Shown here: piece after piece, positions 52,423 to 60,618 of the stretch
How positions within the stretch are numbered: the first letter of the stretch is position 1
Layout of the letters: every line of letters begins with the position of its first letter
NCBI GenBank assembly: GCA_020634245.1
Contig: JACKCC010000023.1
Location: 54,471 to 118,470, forward strand
Direction of reading: 5' to 3'
Length of the DNA stretch: 64,000 nucleotides
From: Ardenticatenaceae bacterium
GTDB lineage: Bacteria > Chloroflexota > Anaerolineae > Promineifilales > Promineifilaceae
Position numbers and translations under genes: made by a program
The notes under the pieces: model-generated
The model's database searches: none
Told to the model about the DNA's origin: nothing
What the model saw: only the letters and a program-made list of their open reading frames with translations

Positions 52423-52764
52423 TCATTCAAAATTATCTGATAAAGGAATCATATCGTGAGCCACAACTTCAGTACGGTAATGTTTACGGCCGTTACCGTC
52501 CTCCCAGCCACGCGTTTGCAGCCGGCCTTCAATATAAACCCGCTGTCCCCGCATCAACTCTTGAGAACACAAATCTGCCAGGCTGCCCCAGGCAACCACA
52601 TTAAACCATTCCGTCTCCTCGTGCGGATCACCTTCCGAAGATGTCCAGGTACGCGACGTAGCCACACTAAACGATGTCACCGGACGGCCGCTGGGGGTAT
52701 AGCGCATTTCAAAATCACCATCGACCCACCCAATAATCATCACCTTGTTTAGCCCTTGACTCAT
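52423..52764 (-). CDS. ssb: Single-stranded DNA-binding protein, short form
   Basis: A 113-residue protein consisting of one OB fold: LNKVMIIGWVDGDFEMRYTPSGRPVTSFSVATSR, ETEWFNVVAWGSLADLCSQELMRGQRVYIEGRLQTRGWEDGNGRKHYRTEVVAHDM. The usual disordered Gly/Gln-rich linker and acidic DDDIPF tail, which recruit replication and repair partners, are absent; the end reads PLSDNFE. It lies between rpsF and rpsR, the classical place for ssb. A second, full-length SSB may be encoded elsewhere. Confidence 0.93.
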   Translation of the reverse strand: MSQGLNKVMIIGWVDGDFEMRYTPSGRPVTSFSVATSRTWTSSEGDPHEETEWFNVVAWGSLADLCSQELMRGQRVYIEGRLQTRGWEDGNGRKHYRTEVVAHDMIPLSDNFE

Positions 52765-52873
52765 GTCCTGATACTCCTGACATCTAAATTTTCAATAAAC
52801 TGTTAAATAAAAACGGGAAAACATCTTGTTTACCCGTTTCCCCTGAGTAAACCGTATTTTCTATACCGTTTAC

Positions 52874-53164
52874 CTACTCTTTACGCACAACCAGATAACG
52901 CAAAATGTCTTCACTGTACTGCATATTGCGTTCAATATCAACGAACCGCGACGGGTCTACTTTGGCTTCAAACATAACGTAATAACCTTCCGTAAACTTG
53001 CGGATCGGATAAGCCAGATGGCGCGAACCCCAGTGATTTTCGACAGGCTTGTCTTCATCACTGGCATTGGGGGCCAGCCAGCCGCTGACACGCGCAATTA
53101 ACTCTTTGCGTGCCTCTTCTTCCAGTTGTGGTTGAACAATAATGGTAACTTCGTACTCGCGCAC
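52874..53164 (-). CDS. rpsF: 30S ribosomal protein S6
   Basis: About 97 residues: REYEVTIIVQPQLEEEARKELIARVSGWLA, HWGSRHLAYPIRKFTEGYYVMFEAKVDPSRFVDIERNMQYSEDILRYLVVRKE, a clear S6. The GTG at 53164 is preceded by AAAGGAGG at a suitable distance; the frame continues to 53194 but the extra residues (MNPRKGGKRI) overlap the SD. First gene of the rpsF-ssb-rpsR operon. Confidence 0.95.
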   Translation of the reverse strand: MREYEVTIIVQPQLEEEARKELIARVSGWLAPNASDEDKPVENHWGSRHLAYPIRKFTEGYYVMFEAKVDPSRFVDIERNMQYSEDILRYLVVRKE

Positions 53165-53509
53165 GATACGTTTACCTCCTTTCCTTGGATTCACTCGGGC
53201 GAGATCAGCCCTTGCTCAATGTCAAGAGCGGAAAGCAGCGAGCGTATAAAGATGTTTTGAAATTTACAACCCGCAAATAATAGCACAAATAATTAATTTC
53301 ACAAGCAATTTTGCCAACAAAAGTTCACATGTATAATTCACAAGGCACAGACACGAACAACAATGGCAAATTTTTTTTAAACTATTAGCATGTTCTCAAA
53401 AAGCAGGGTCGCCCCCTTGTAGCTGCCCTGGTGGGCAGGCACAAGGCACTGCCCCTACCGCAAAGTATTAAGATGATACAATTATTACATGTAAGCGACG
53501 TAACATATT
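53165..53509. other. Intergenic region between rpsF and sppA
   Basis: About 345 bases between divergent genes. It should hold the rpsF operon promoter and leader. A GC-rich segment at 53404-53459 (GCCC...GGGC hairpin, GTAGCTGCCC...GCCCCTAC) stands out from AT-rich surroundings and looks like a dispersed repeat. No S6:S18-binding leader motif was identified with confidence. Confidence 0.45.
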
Positions 53510-54526
53510 ATGGAAGAAACATCCGTCAATCGTAGCAACCCCGCCCCAATAAGCCAATCAAGCGGGAAAAATCGTACACCTTTGTGGATTTTACTCAGCG
53601 TTATCGTTGGATTTATGCTGCCGGTATGCAGCTGCGCTGTTCTCAGCTTCACTTCAATCGCCGGGCTGGCCATGCTGGGCAGCGGCGCATCTGGCAGCAG
53701 CGGCAGCGGCGCAGCCGTGGCCATTGTCCGCGTTGACGGAACCATTACCAGCAGCGACAGTGCTGAATTTACCGGTACCGCTACCAGCGGCACAATAATC
53801 GCTGATTTGAAGGCCGCCGCCGAAGACGACGCCGTCAAAGCGGTCGTTCTGCGCGTGGACAGCCCTGGCGGGACTGTCACCGGCTCCAGCCAGATTTACG
53901 AAGTCATTCGGGATTACGAAAAACCGATTGTCGTCAGTATGGCTGGATTAGCCGCTTCCGGCGGCTACCAGATCAGCGCGCCGGCTGATTACATTTTTGC
54001 CCGGCCGGACACATTCACCGGCAGCATCGGCGTGATTTTAACATTGTATAACGCTAAAGAATTGATCGACGAAATCGGCGTGGACGTCATTCTGTTCACC
54101 AGCGGTCCCAACAAATCCATGGGCAGCACCTGGGAAGAGATCACGCCGGAACAGCAGGAGATATTTGAAGCGCTCATCGACGAATCATACGATGAGTTTG
54201 TTAACATTGTGGCTGACGGACGGGGAATGGATGTTGAAACAGTACGCGAACTGGCAGACGGCCGTATCTACAGCGGCCGGCAGGCAGTAAATAATGGCCT
54301 AGTTGATGAATTGGGTGACCTGGACGATGCCATCGCCAAAGCAGCGGAACTGGGGGGCATCAGCGGCAAGCCCCGTATCGTGGAGTATGAACATCTACCG
54401 GGACTGAGCCAGCTTTTATTGGGAGCCAGCAGTCTTGCCTCACAATCTGAAGCAGACCGCATTGTGGAGCTGATGGGGGAATTTATGACTCCTTCGCTTG
54501 AATATCGTTATGTCGGACCACAATAA
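53510..54526 (+). CDS. sppA: Signal peptide peptidase SppA (S49 family)
   Basis: A 338-residue membrane protease that degrades cleaved signal peptides. One N-terminal membrane segment (about 26-50) is followed by the ClpP-like fold: AVVLRVDSPGGTVTGSSQIYEVIR, the nucleophile Ser in MAGLAASGGYQISAPADYIFARPDTFTGSIGVIL, and the general-base Lys in FTSGPNKSMGSTWEEITPEQQ. Length matches the short, single-domain SppA. The C-terminal end overlaps the start region of the GH99-like gene. Confidence 0.92.
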   Translation: MEETSVNRSNPAPISQSSGKNRTPLWILLSVIVGFMLPVCSCAVLSFTSIAGLAMLGSGASGSSGSGAAVAIVRVDGTITSSDSAEFTGTATSGTIIADLKAAAEDDAVKAVVLRVDSPGGTVTGSSQIYEVIRDYEKPIVVSMAGLAASGGYQISAPADYIFARPDTFTGSIGVILTLYNAKELIDEIGVDVILFTSGPNKSMGSTWEEITPEQQEIFEALIDESYDEFVNIVADGRGMDVETVRELADGRIYSGRQAVNNGLVDELGDLDDAIAKAAELGGISGKPRIVEYEHLPGLSQLLLGASSLASQSEADRIVELMGEFMTPSLEYRYVGPQ

Positions 54527-56147
54527 TCGAGAGACCAGTGGCAAGTGGCAGGTGGCAAGTGGTAAGCGCCAGGTGCCACGTATCACGCATCACGTTTTAC
54601 GTTTTACGTTTTACGTTTTCTTGCTGTTGATCGTCATCGGCACGGCCGTACCCGCAGCCAATGCACAAGGCCAGACCAGGTTGGTGTTGGCTTTCTATTA
54701 TGCCTGGTTCAGCACTGATTCTTTCGGACCGGGACGCACGCCCTTTCAACCACTTCAAGCCTACAACTCATGGGATACCGGCACAATTCAACGGCACGTA
54801 AGTGAAGCTCAATCGGCAGGAATTGATGGGTTCGTGCAAAGCTGGTATGGGCCGCAGGTTGAAAATAATCAAACGGAAACCAATTTTCAGGCACTGTTGA
54901 ATATCGCCAGCGCGTCCGGTTTTAAGGCGGCAGTTGATTTTGAAGTGGGCAGCCCTTTCATGACAAGTAATGATGCCCGTATCGCTGCCCTGCGCACGCT
55001 GCTGCAAACCCATGTCAATCACCCGGCTTATTTGCGGGTGGATGGCAAACCGGTCATCTTTTTTTGGGCTAACTGGCTGCTTTCGGCCGATGAGTGGGTG
55101 ACAATTCGTAATACGGCAGACCCGGATCGCAACACCATCTGGATCGCCGAAGGGGGCAACACCGCCTACCTGAATGCGTTTGACGGTCTGCACCTATACA
55201 ACACAGCCTGGTCGGATAATCCGGCGGGAACGGCCGTTACCTGGGCCAATAACACCCGCGCCGCCTCATCCATCTATGGCGGCTATAAATACTGGGTGGC
55301 CACCGCCATGCCCGGCTGGAATGACAGCCTTCTGGGACGCGGCGATGCTTCTTTCGTCCGCGACCGGGCCGACGGCGCATATTACAAATCCAGTTTTGGC
55401 GGCGCGGCGGCCAGTTCACCCGACATGCTCATCATCACCTCCTACAACGAGTGGCCGGAAGGCAGCATGATTGAGCCGAGCCTGGAATTTGGCAACTCTT
55501 ATTTGCAGCTTACTGCCCAACTCAGCACCGCCTACAAATCGGGAAGTCTGGCTGCGCCGCCGGCGCCCACTTCGCCGCCGCCCGACCCCAATGGAGTGAC
55601 AGCCACGCCGGTTGGACAAGTAATCACGCAAGTGGAAACGAATACGCCAGGGCCAACGCTGACGCCATCCGACACGCCCTTACCACCAACGGCGACAGCA
55701 ACAGTGACGCCAGTCGTTTCGCCAACGGCTAACCCGGACGGCCGTATCCTCTACACCGTCCAGCCGGGCGACACACTCATTCTCATTGCGGAGCGATTTA
55801 GCGTAGATGAAACAGATTTGCTGGCCTATAATCAAATGACCAATGCCGATTTGCTGGCTGCCGGACAAACGATCATCATCGGCTATTCGGTTTTGCCGGA
55901 TGGCTCAACGATGCTGCCGGGATTCCCCAACGCCCGCGTTAAACCGGAAGGGACAATTATGTTCACGTGGTCGCGCCCGGTGACACGCTGGTCAGTATTG
56001 CTAATGACGTATGATTTGACGCTGGATGAACCGGTTTGTACCAAAGTGCCAGCGGCCGGATTCGGTTTGCAATTGGGACAGGGAGGTAGTGGTCGGGTCG
56101 CGCCCAAACGCCAGCCAATGTGGGTGCTCAACAGATTTACCGGCTGA
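54510..56147 (+). CDS. Secreted GH99-like protein with LysM domain, C-terminus frameshifted
   Basis: A signal peptide (LRFTFYVFLLLIVIGTAVPAANA-Q) precedes a GH71/GH99-like TIM barrel (LVLAFYYAWFSTD...; GIDGFVQSWYGP; DGKPVIFFWANW; SYNEWPEGSMIEPS with the likely catalytic Glu). A Thr/Pro linker and a LysM domain (ILYTVQPGDTLILIAERFSVDETDLLAYNQM) follow. The last ~30 residues look out of frame: the continuation QIYRLNWPPHGNSKFYFATT lies in another frame from 56120, and a membrane-like C-terminus (HSLLPLILIVTGSLALTGLWVRS) in a third, ending near 56373. The start is uncertain (ATG 54510 or a later codon). The N-terminal coding DNA is an intergenic-repeat-like sequence. Confidence 0.72.
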   Translation: MSDHNNRETSGKWQVASGKRQVPRITHHVLRFTFYVFLLLIVIGTAVPAANAQGQTRLVLAFYYAWFSTDSFGPGRTPFQPLQAYNSWDTGTIQRHVSEAQSAGIDGFVQSWYGPQVENNQTETNFQALLNIASASGFKAAVDFEVGSPFMTSNDARIAALRTLLQTHVNHPAYLRVDGKPVIFFWANWLLSADEWVTIRNTADPDRNTIWIAEGGNTAYLNAFDGLHLYNTAWSDNPAGTAVTWANNTRAASSIYGGYKYWVATAMPGWNDSLLGRGDASFVRDRADGAYYKSSFGGAAASSPDMLIITSYNEWPEGSMIEPSLEFGNSYLQLTAQLSTAYKSGSLAAPPAPTSPPPDPNGVTATPVGQVITQVETNTPGPTLTPSDTPLPPTATATVTPVVSPTANPDGRILYTVQPGDTLILIAERFSVDETDLLAYNQMTNADLLAAGQTIIIGYSVLPDGSTMLPGFPNARVKPEGTIMFTWSRPVTRWSVLLMTYDLTLDEPVCTKVPAAGFGLQLGQGGSGRVAPKRQPMWVLNRFTG

Positions 56148-56373
56148 ACTGGCCTCCCCACGGTAACAGCAAATTTTATTTTGCCACAACAGTGACTACC
56201 GTTCCTTTCACACCCACGCGACAATTATGGTGGACGAGTATTTTACGTGCTCCTCCCCCACTGCCACCATCATACTCAAACAGCGCCATCAACAAAATCT
56301 GCACAGCCTGCTGCCCCTCATCCTCATCGTTACTGGATCGCTGGCGCTGACCGGGTTGTGGGTTCGTTCTTAG
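56120..56373 (+). pseudogene. Frameshifted 3' end of the GH99-like/LysM gene
   Basis: Two short frames continue the protein: QIYRLNWPPHGNSKFYF from about 56133, then TIMVDEYFTCSSPTATIIL from about 56220, ending in a hydrophobic tail at a stop near 56373. Together they resemble a normal C-terminal domain, so at least two indels separate them from the main frame. The cause (mutation or assembly error) cannot be decided here. Confidence 0.55.
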
Positions 56374-56550
56374 GCAAATGCAAATAATGACGGATATCCG
56401 TGAAAGGAACGAGGGCCTCTAGTCGTAAAAGTCATATTATCCGCATATTGTCCGTATGCTGTGAATTCTATACTTATGGTGCAAAAATAGATGGCTTTAC
56501 CATGCAAAATCTGGTTTAATTACCGATAGCATTGAACAAGACAAAATCCA

Positions 56551-57486
56551 CCCCCCACATTTTGTGCATCGCATCGAAGAAGAATTCGCCCGCATCCTGG
56601 ATTATTACGGGATTAATGGAATATGAACTTACTAATATTTGTTTTAGAGAGACAGACGAAATGGTAAAATTTGATCGAAGCTTTTTCGCCTGATTTTACC
56701 TGCCCCCAGCAAAATTTATATGTTGAGTTAACAACGATGCGCCCTGAAATTGATCACTCAAAAGAACTGTACCCAAGCAAGAACTGTATCCCCACATCAA
56801 TATAAATTGTTTAAGGCAGCGATTTATGAGATAAGGATGATTAAATATGAAAGTGGATGAACAGGCAACAGACTTGTTGGGCACTAAAGCACAATCGAAC
56901 GGTTCATGAATCATCACCCTCAATTGAACACATTAACTGCATGAAGATAAGCCACATCTTACTTCAACCGAGACGATTGAGGCCGCGTACGTGAGTTGGG
57001 CGAAATAAATTGCAAAGATTATGCTGATCTCAATCCGTTATTGGTGTACTTTAAAGGCGGCGTGCCTTTTTATGGCTGATTTGTTGCGGATGATCGCTGA
57101 TTCCGATTGAAATCGATTACGTCGATTTCTGAGTTATTCAAAAAGGAAAACCTGCAGGAAAGGATTGCCCGTTTAACCAAGGATTTACGAACTGATAAAT
57201 TCACGTCACAACCTTTCGCCGAACACGTATTGACACCGGCCTAATCTCAATCCGTTACCTGCTGCAAAGCTTGAGCACGCGACCCTGCTGAAGCCTCAAA
57301 GTATGCGTGCTTTTTGATAAGTCACGCCGCCGCCTGATAGACGTGCCCCTGGCCTACAAAGGATTTGATTTACCGGATCGGTTTTTTGTGGGCTATGGGC
57401 TGGATTTTCGAGAACGCTATCGCAATTTGCCATATGTGGGTGTTCTAAAACCTGATGTGCTGCACGGGCAAAACAACGGTTCATAA
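56551..57486 (+). pseudogene. hpt: Decayed nuclease-hypoxanthine phosphoribosyltransferase gene
   Basis: Pieces in several frames align with one protein. First part: FVHRIEEEFARILDYYGI, then SPDF, then YVELTTMRPE and ELYPHINI, a PD-(D/E)xK-like domain that I recall being found with HPRT in related bacteria. Second part: LNPLLV, KGGVPF, MADLLRMIADS, EIDYVDF, DTGLISIRYLLQSLS (the PRPP-loop region of HPRT) and a long intact end, LIDVPLAYKGFDLPDRFFVGYGLDF...YVGVLKPDVLH. The HPRT hallmark VGYGLDFRERYRNLPYVGVLKP is clear. Many stops and frameshifts, and a lost start, show that the gene is dead. Confidence 0.8.
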
Positions 57487-57500
57487 GTCTGCTAGAAACG

Positions 57501-57522
57501 AAAAAAGGCCGCAAAAGCGGCC
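57501..57522 (-). terminator. Intrinsic terminator of the candidate RNA gene
   Basis: On the minus strand GGCCGC, a TTTT loop and GCGGCC are followed by six T. The plus strand has no T-run after the stem, so the direction is clear. A further run of seven T lies upstream at 57538-57532. Confidence 0.8.
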
Positions 57523-57799
57523 TCTATGCATAAAAAAAGCGAGGAGCTCCGAGTAACCTTCTGGCTTGCCTTCCCTTGCCCGTTGGCATACTTACCTTCG
57601 GGTTCCTTTGGTACTGCTACCGCCGGTTCGCTTCCGCGATTCTCGCTGTTTGTTTCCCAAAAGGCTTTTCGCCTTGTGTACGGGATAACAAATATTGCTG
57701 CGGGTTTCGCTTCCACTTGTTAAGGCTGCCGTCCAATTTCTTGGAGCTTCCTCTCCCCTTTGAGAAGCCACCTACTGCTAGGTTTTTTCTCTCCAGGTA
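57501..57799 (-). ncRNA. Candidate structured RNA gene, family unknown
   Basis: A free-standing transcription unit of about 300 bases on the minus strand with no convincing protein. Minus-strand TTGACA (57835-57830) and TAAAAT (57811-57806), 18 bases apart, would start RNA near 57799. It ends in GGCCGC-TTTT-GCGGCC plus T6 (57522-57501), an intrinsic terminator. Between them are many hairpins: ACCTA/TAGGT (57770-57783), TCCAA/TTGGA with a GAAA loop in the RNA (57732-57745), TCCC/GGGA around AAGGC/GCCTT (57655-57685), GCGA/TCGC (57636-57646) and GGTA/TACC (57610-57621). Two long-range helices interlock as a pseudoknot (57795-57802 with 57552-57559; 57743-57753 with 57541-57550). No RNase P, tmRNA or SRP signature was found. 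Confidence 0.6.
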
Positions 57800-57805
57800 A
57801 CTTAT

Positions 57806-57835
57806 ATTTTACAAAAAATGAAACTCTCCTGTCAA
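57806..57835 (-). promoter_or_regulatory. Sigma-70-type promoter of the candidate RNA gene
   Basis: Minus-strand TTGACA (57835-57830), 18-base spacer, TAAAAT (57811-57806). The -35 box is perfect and the -10 differs from consensus by one base. No start codon with an SD follows at a usual distance. Confidence 0.65.
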
Positions 57836-58106
57836 GCATATTTTGACATAAGAGTCTTAAATTTTCTGGGTGGAATACGGCCGTTTTTTCACCGTAATTT
57901 GTCAGAAAATTTATCTCTAGTGGCCGTACCGGATAACAGTTTGGTAGGGGGGAGAGAAAAGGCCTTAAAATCACTCCATACAAGCCCAAACACAAGGCAG
58001 CACGGCGGAGACGTCGGTCACAACGCGGGGAAAAAGATCGCGCTGGAACAAGGTACTATACCGACAAATCTTTTTACAAAGAAATTGAAAATATGGGAGG
58101 TATAAG

Positions 58107-58934
58107 TCAAATTATGCCGGCTTTTTTTGCCTTCATTATTAGATAATTCACAAAGGCAGAACAAGATACAAGCATGTATTTAGCATCATCAAAATCAGAA
58201 TTCGAATCTTGAACCATGGCATGCCTTATACCATCTGCATTGCTTGTATAGCCATAAATTGCTGAAAAACCCCTCTTAAGAGCTGGGTGAAGATTAGCTT
58301 TGTTCTCAAGAAGTTCCAATGCTTGGCCAAGTGTCGCTTTCTGATTACCTGAAACTATTTGAGCCGTTGCTTCAACCGCAGAAATTGATTCCTTTATTGA
58401 GTTTCGATAATCGGGCTTTTTCTTGTCCGACAATTTCAACAAAGCTGTCTCCAAATGAGAAGTTACTCCTGAAAAATTTAATTCATTGGAGAGTTCAATT
58501 GCCTGTTCGATTTCATTAATTTCAATTTCACTTGTGATAGGTGTAATTTCTTTACCTACAAATCTGTAGCCTGACAATTCATTTTCCAAAATGTAGTTAC
58601 AAGCTTTTCTAAATTCATTTCCTTTACTGAAATTGGCCACAAATTCTATGAAGTCATACACTTCAAACCATTCCCACCCAAAAAATAGTTTCTTTAATTT
58701 AATGCGCTCAAAATCAAAAAAATCTTCCATTGTATCTAAAGGTAACTTCAGGAAACTTGAATACAGCATTCTTGTAAACAATCTGCCTTCTTTTTCATGC
58801 GTCACAGTACTATATGGTTCCAAATAGAAAGTATCAACCACATTCCATAAACCAATTCTTAGGTCGTTATCCATTGAATCGATTTGCAATTCAATCTTGA
58901 TAGGTTTTTTCTTTATTCTTTGTGAGAATCGCAT
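58107..58934 (-). CDS. AbiJ-like abortive-infection protein
   Basis: About 275 residues. The N-terminal part (RFSQRIKKKPIKIELQIDSMDNDLRIGLWNVV) matches the AbiJ N-terminal domain 4 type. The C-terminal part (KKPDYRNSIKESISAVEATAQIVSG...LGQALELLENKANLHPALKRGFSAIYGYTSNADGIRHAM...SCSAFVNYLI) is the HEPN-like Abi C-terminal domain with an Arg-His pair. Such proteins act in phage defence, probably as RNases that stop growth of infected cells. The gene is AT-rich, without ACGGCCGT, next to decayed DNA, all signs of acquisition. The ATG at 58934 (MRFSQRIKKK) is preferred to 58967. Confidence 0.78.
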   Translation of the reverse strand: MRFSQRIKKKPIKIELQIDSMDNDLRIGLWNVVDTFYLEPYSTVTHEKEGRLFTRMLYSSFLKLPLDTMEDFFDFERIKLKKLFFGWEWFEVYDFIEFVANFSKGNEFRKACNYILENELSGYRFVGKEITPITSEIEINEIEQAIELSNELNFSGVTSHLETALLKLSDKKKPDYRNSIKESISAVEATAQIVSGNQKATLGQALELLENKANLHPALKRGFSAIYGYTSNADGIRHAMVQDSNSDFDDAKYMLVSCSAFVNYLIMKAKKAGII

Positions 58935-59093
58935 AATTTGTACAATCAAAACAAACCGATTTTTCAATTTCCTTAATTTATCATGAAGATTATATATCGC
59001 CCATGTCTTCTAAGTACATCAATAAGGTAACTTCATAAGAGCAAAACCCCTAATGTTGAATTTTCAAGTTTCCAATCTTTGAGTACCAGCTCC

Positions 59094-60476
59094 CTATTTA
59101 TGTAACAAGCCAACCTGAATCGCTTCGTGCAAACTGCGGCAGCCAATGACTTCCAGGCCATCGGGATAATCGCCGGTTTTCTTTTTGGTGGTGCGGGGGA
59201 CGACGCAGCGTTTGAAGCCCAACTTGACCGCTTCTTTCAACCGCGTGTCCAACTGGCTGACGGCGCGCAGTTCGCCGCTCAAGCCAATTTCGCCCACGAA
59301 GGCCATGTCGGCATGGATGGGCCGGTCTTTGACGCTGCTGGCTACGGCGACGGCCACGGCCAGGTCAGCGGCCGGTTCGTCGATTTGCAGGCCGCCGATG
59401 ACGTTGATGAACACGTCTTTTTCGTGCAGGGGAATGTTGACGCGGCGGGTGAGCACGGCCGTTAACAACAGCATCCGGTTATAATCAATCCCGTTGGCCG
59501 TGCGGCGCGGATTGGCAAAAGTCGTTGACGAGGCCAGGGCTTGAATTTCGACCAGTAACGGCCGTGTCCCCTCAATCGTCACGGCAATGGCCGAACCGGG
59601 GGCGTTCACCTGCCGCTCGGCCAGAAACGCTTCCGACGGATTGGGCACTTCCACCATCCCCTTCTCCACCATCTCAAACACGCCGACCTCACTGGTCGCG
59701 CCAAAGCGGTTTTTGACGCCGCGCAGCAGCCGGTAGCGGTGGAACAAATCCCCTTCCAGATACAAAACCGTATCGACGATGTGTTCCAGCACGCGTGGCC
59801 CGGCAATCGCCCCTTCCTTGGTCACGTGGCCGACTAAAAAGATAGTAATGCCGCTGTTTTTGGCCAGTTCCTGGAAACGACCGGCACACTCGCGCACCTG
59901 GCTGACACTGCCGGGAGATGATACTTTGTCCTCCACATAGGCGGTCTGGATGCTATCGATGATGACCATCACCGGATTCACCTCGTCGATATGGTTGAGC
60001 ATAACATTCAAATTGGTTTCGGTAACCAGGAACAAATCGTTGGCTTGCACGCCTAATCGGTCGGCGCGCATTTTGATCTGGCGGGCGCTTTCCTCGCCAG
60101 AGATGTAGAGCACCGGGCCATGCAGATTGGCCACCAGCGCGGCCACGTCCAGCAGCAGCGTCGATTTACCGATGCCGGGGTCGCCGCCAACCAGGACCAA
60201 TGAGCCGGGGACGATGCCGCCGCCTAACACGCGGGCAAATTCGGTCAAGGGCAGGCTCAAGCGCTCGAACCCATCAGCAGTCACGTCGGCCAGGCGCTGC
60301 GGCTGACTGGCAGTCTGGCGTTGGGCGCGGGGATTTTTGCTGGCAACGGCCGTTTCCTCAACCAGTATTTCCTCTTTCATCGTGCCAAACTCGCCGCACT
60401 TGGGGCAGCGGCCCATATAGGCTGGTGTTACCCGCCCGCAAGATTGACAAACGTATCGTGATTTTTGCTTCGCCAT
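59094..60476 (-). CDS. radA: DNA repair protein RadA/Sms
   Basis: A 460-residue recombination helicase that extends D-loop branch migration with RecA. It has an N-terminal C4 zinc finger (Cys10, 13, 24, 27 in YVCQSCG...GRCPKCG), Walker A GDPGIGKST (98-106), the RadA-specific KNRFG motif in GVKNRFGATSEVGVFEM, and a C-terminal Lon-like domain (FVGEIGLSGELRAV). Length and start are normal. A palindrome pair with CTTCC-GGAAG arms lies in the divergent promoter region upstream (60499-60577). Confidence 0.96.
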   Translation of the reverse strand: MAKQKSRYVCQSCGRVTPAYMGRCPKCGEFGTMKEEILVEETAVASKNPRAQRQTASQPQRLADVTADGFERLSLPLTEFARVLGGGIVPGSLVLVGGDPGIGKSTLLLDVAALVANLHGPVLYISGEESARQIKMRADRLGVQANDLFLVTETNLNVMLNHIDEVNPVMVIIDSIQTAYVEDKVSSPGSVSQVRECAGRFQELAKNSGITIFLVGHVTKEGAIAGPRVLEHIVDTVLYLEGDLFHRYRLLRGVKNRFGATSEVGVFEMVEKGMVEVPNPSEAFLAERQVNAPGSAIAVTIEGTRPLLVEIQALASSTTFANPRRTANGIDYNRMLLLTAVLTRRVNIPLHEKDVFINVIGGLQIDEPAADLAVAVAVASSVKDRPIHADMAFVGEIGLSGELRAVSQLDTRLKEAVKLGFKRCVVPRTTKKKTGDYPDGLEVIGCRSLHEAIQVGLLHK

Positions 60477-60498
60477 AAATTCACTCCATCACACTAAC

Positions 60499-60577
60499 CT
60501 TCCCGGAAGCTAAATTAAGCCATTTCCTGTCGAACTTTACCCATTCCATAAACGATTTACCAACTTCCGGGAAGTTG
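60499..60577. promoter_or_regulatory. Two related palindromes between radA and the divergent gene
   Basis: CTTCCCGGAAG (60499-60509) and CAACTTCCGGGAAGTTG (60561-60577, 8-bp arms) share the CTTCC/GGAAG core. They lie in the shared promoter region, so they could be operator sites for radA and/or the 60619 gene. The regulator is unknown; these do not read as a known SOS box. Confidence 0.45.
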
Positions 60578-60618
60578 ACCAAGCTGGAGATTAATGTGCT
60601 TTGAGGCCCTGACTGCCT

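Noticed and set aside
57541..57799. RNase P RNA, tmRNA, SRP RNA or 6S RNA as the identity of the structured RNA.
   Set aside because: Universal sequence elements (RNase P CRI/CRV, tRNA-like CCA end, SRP GGAAGGAAGCAGC loop) are missing; only the pseudoknotted topology is similar.
57818..58105. A 95-codon open frame between the RNA gene and the AbiJ-like gene.
   Set aside because: No recognisable domain, unusual composition, and other frames are equally plausible over part of it. It may be a remnant but cannot be supported as a gene.
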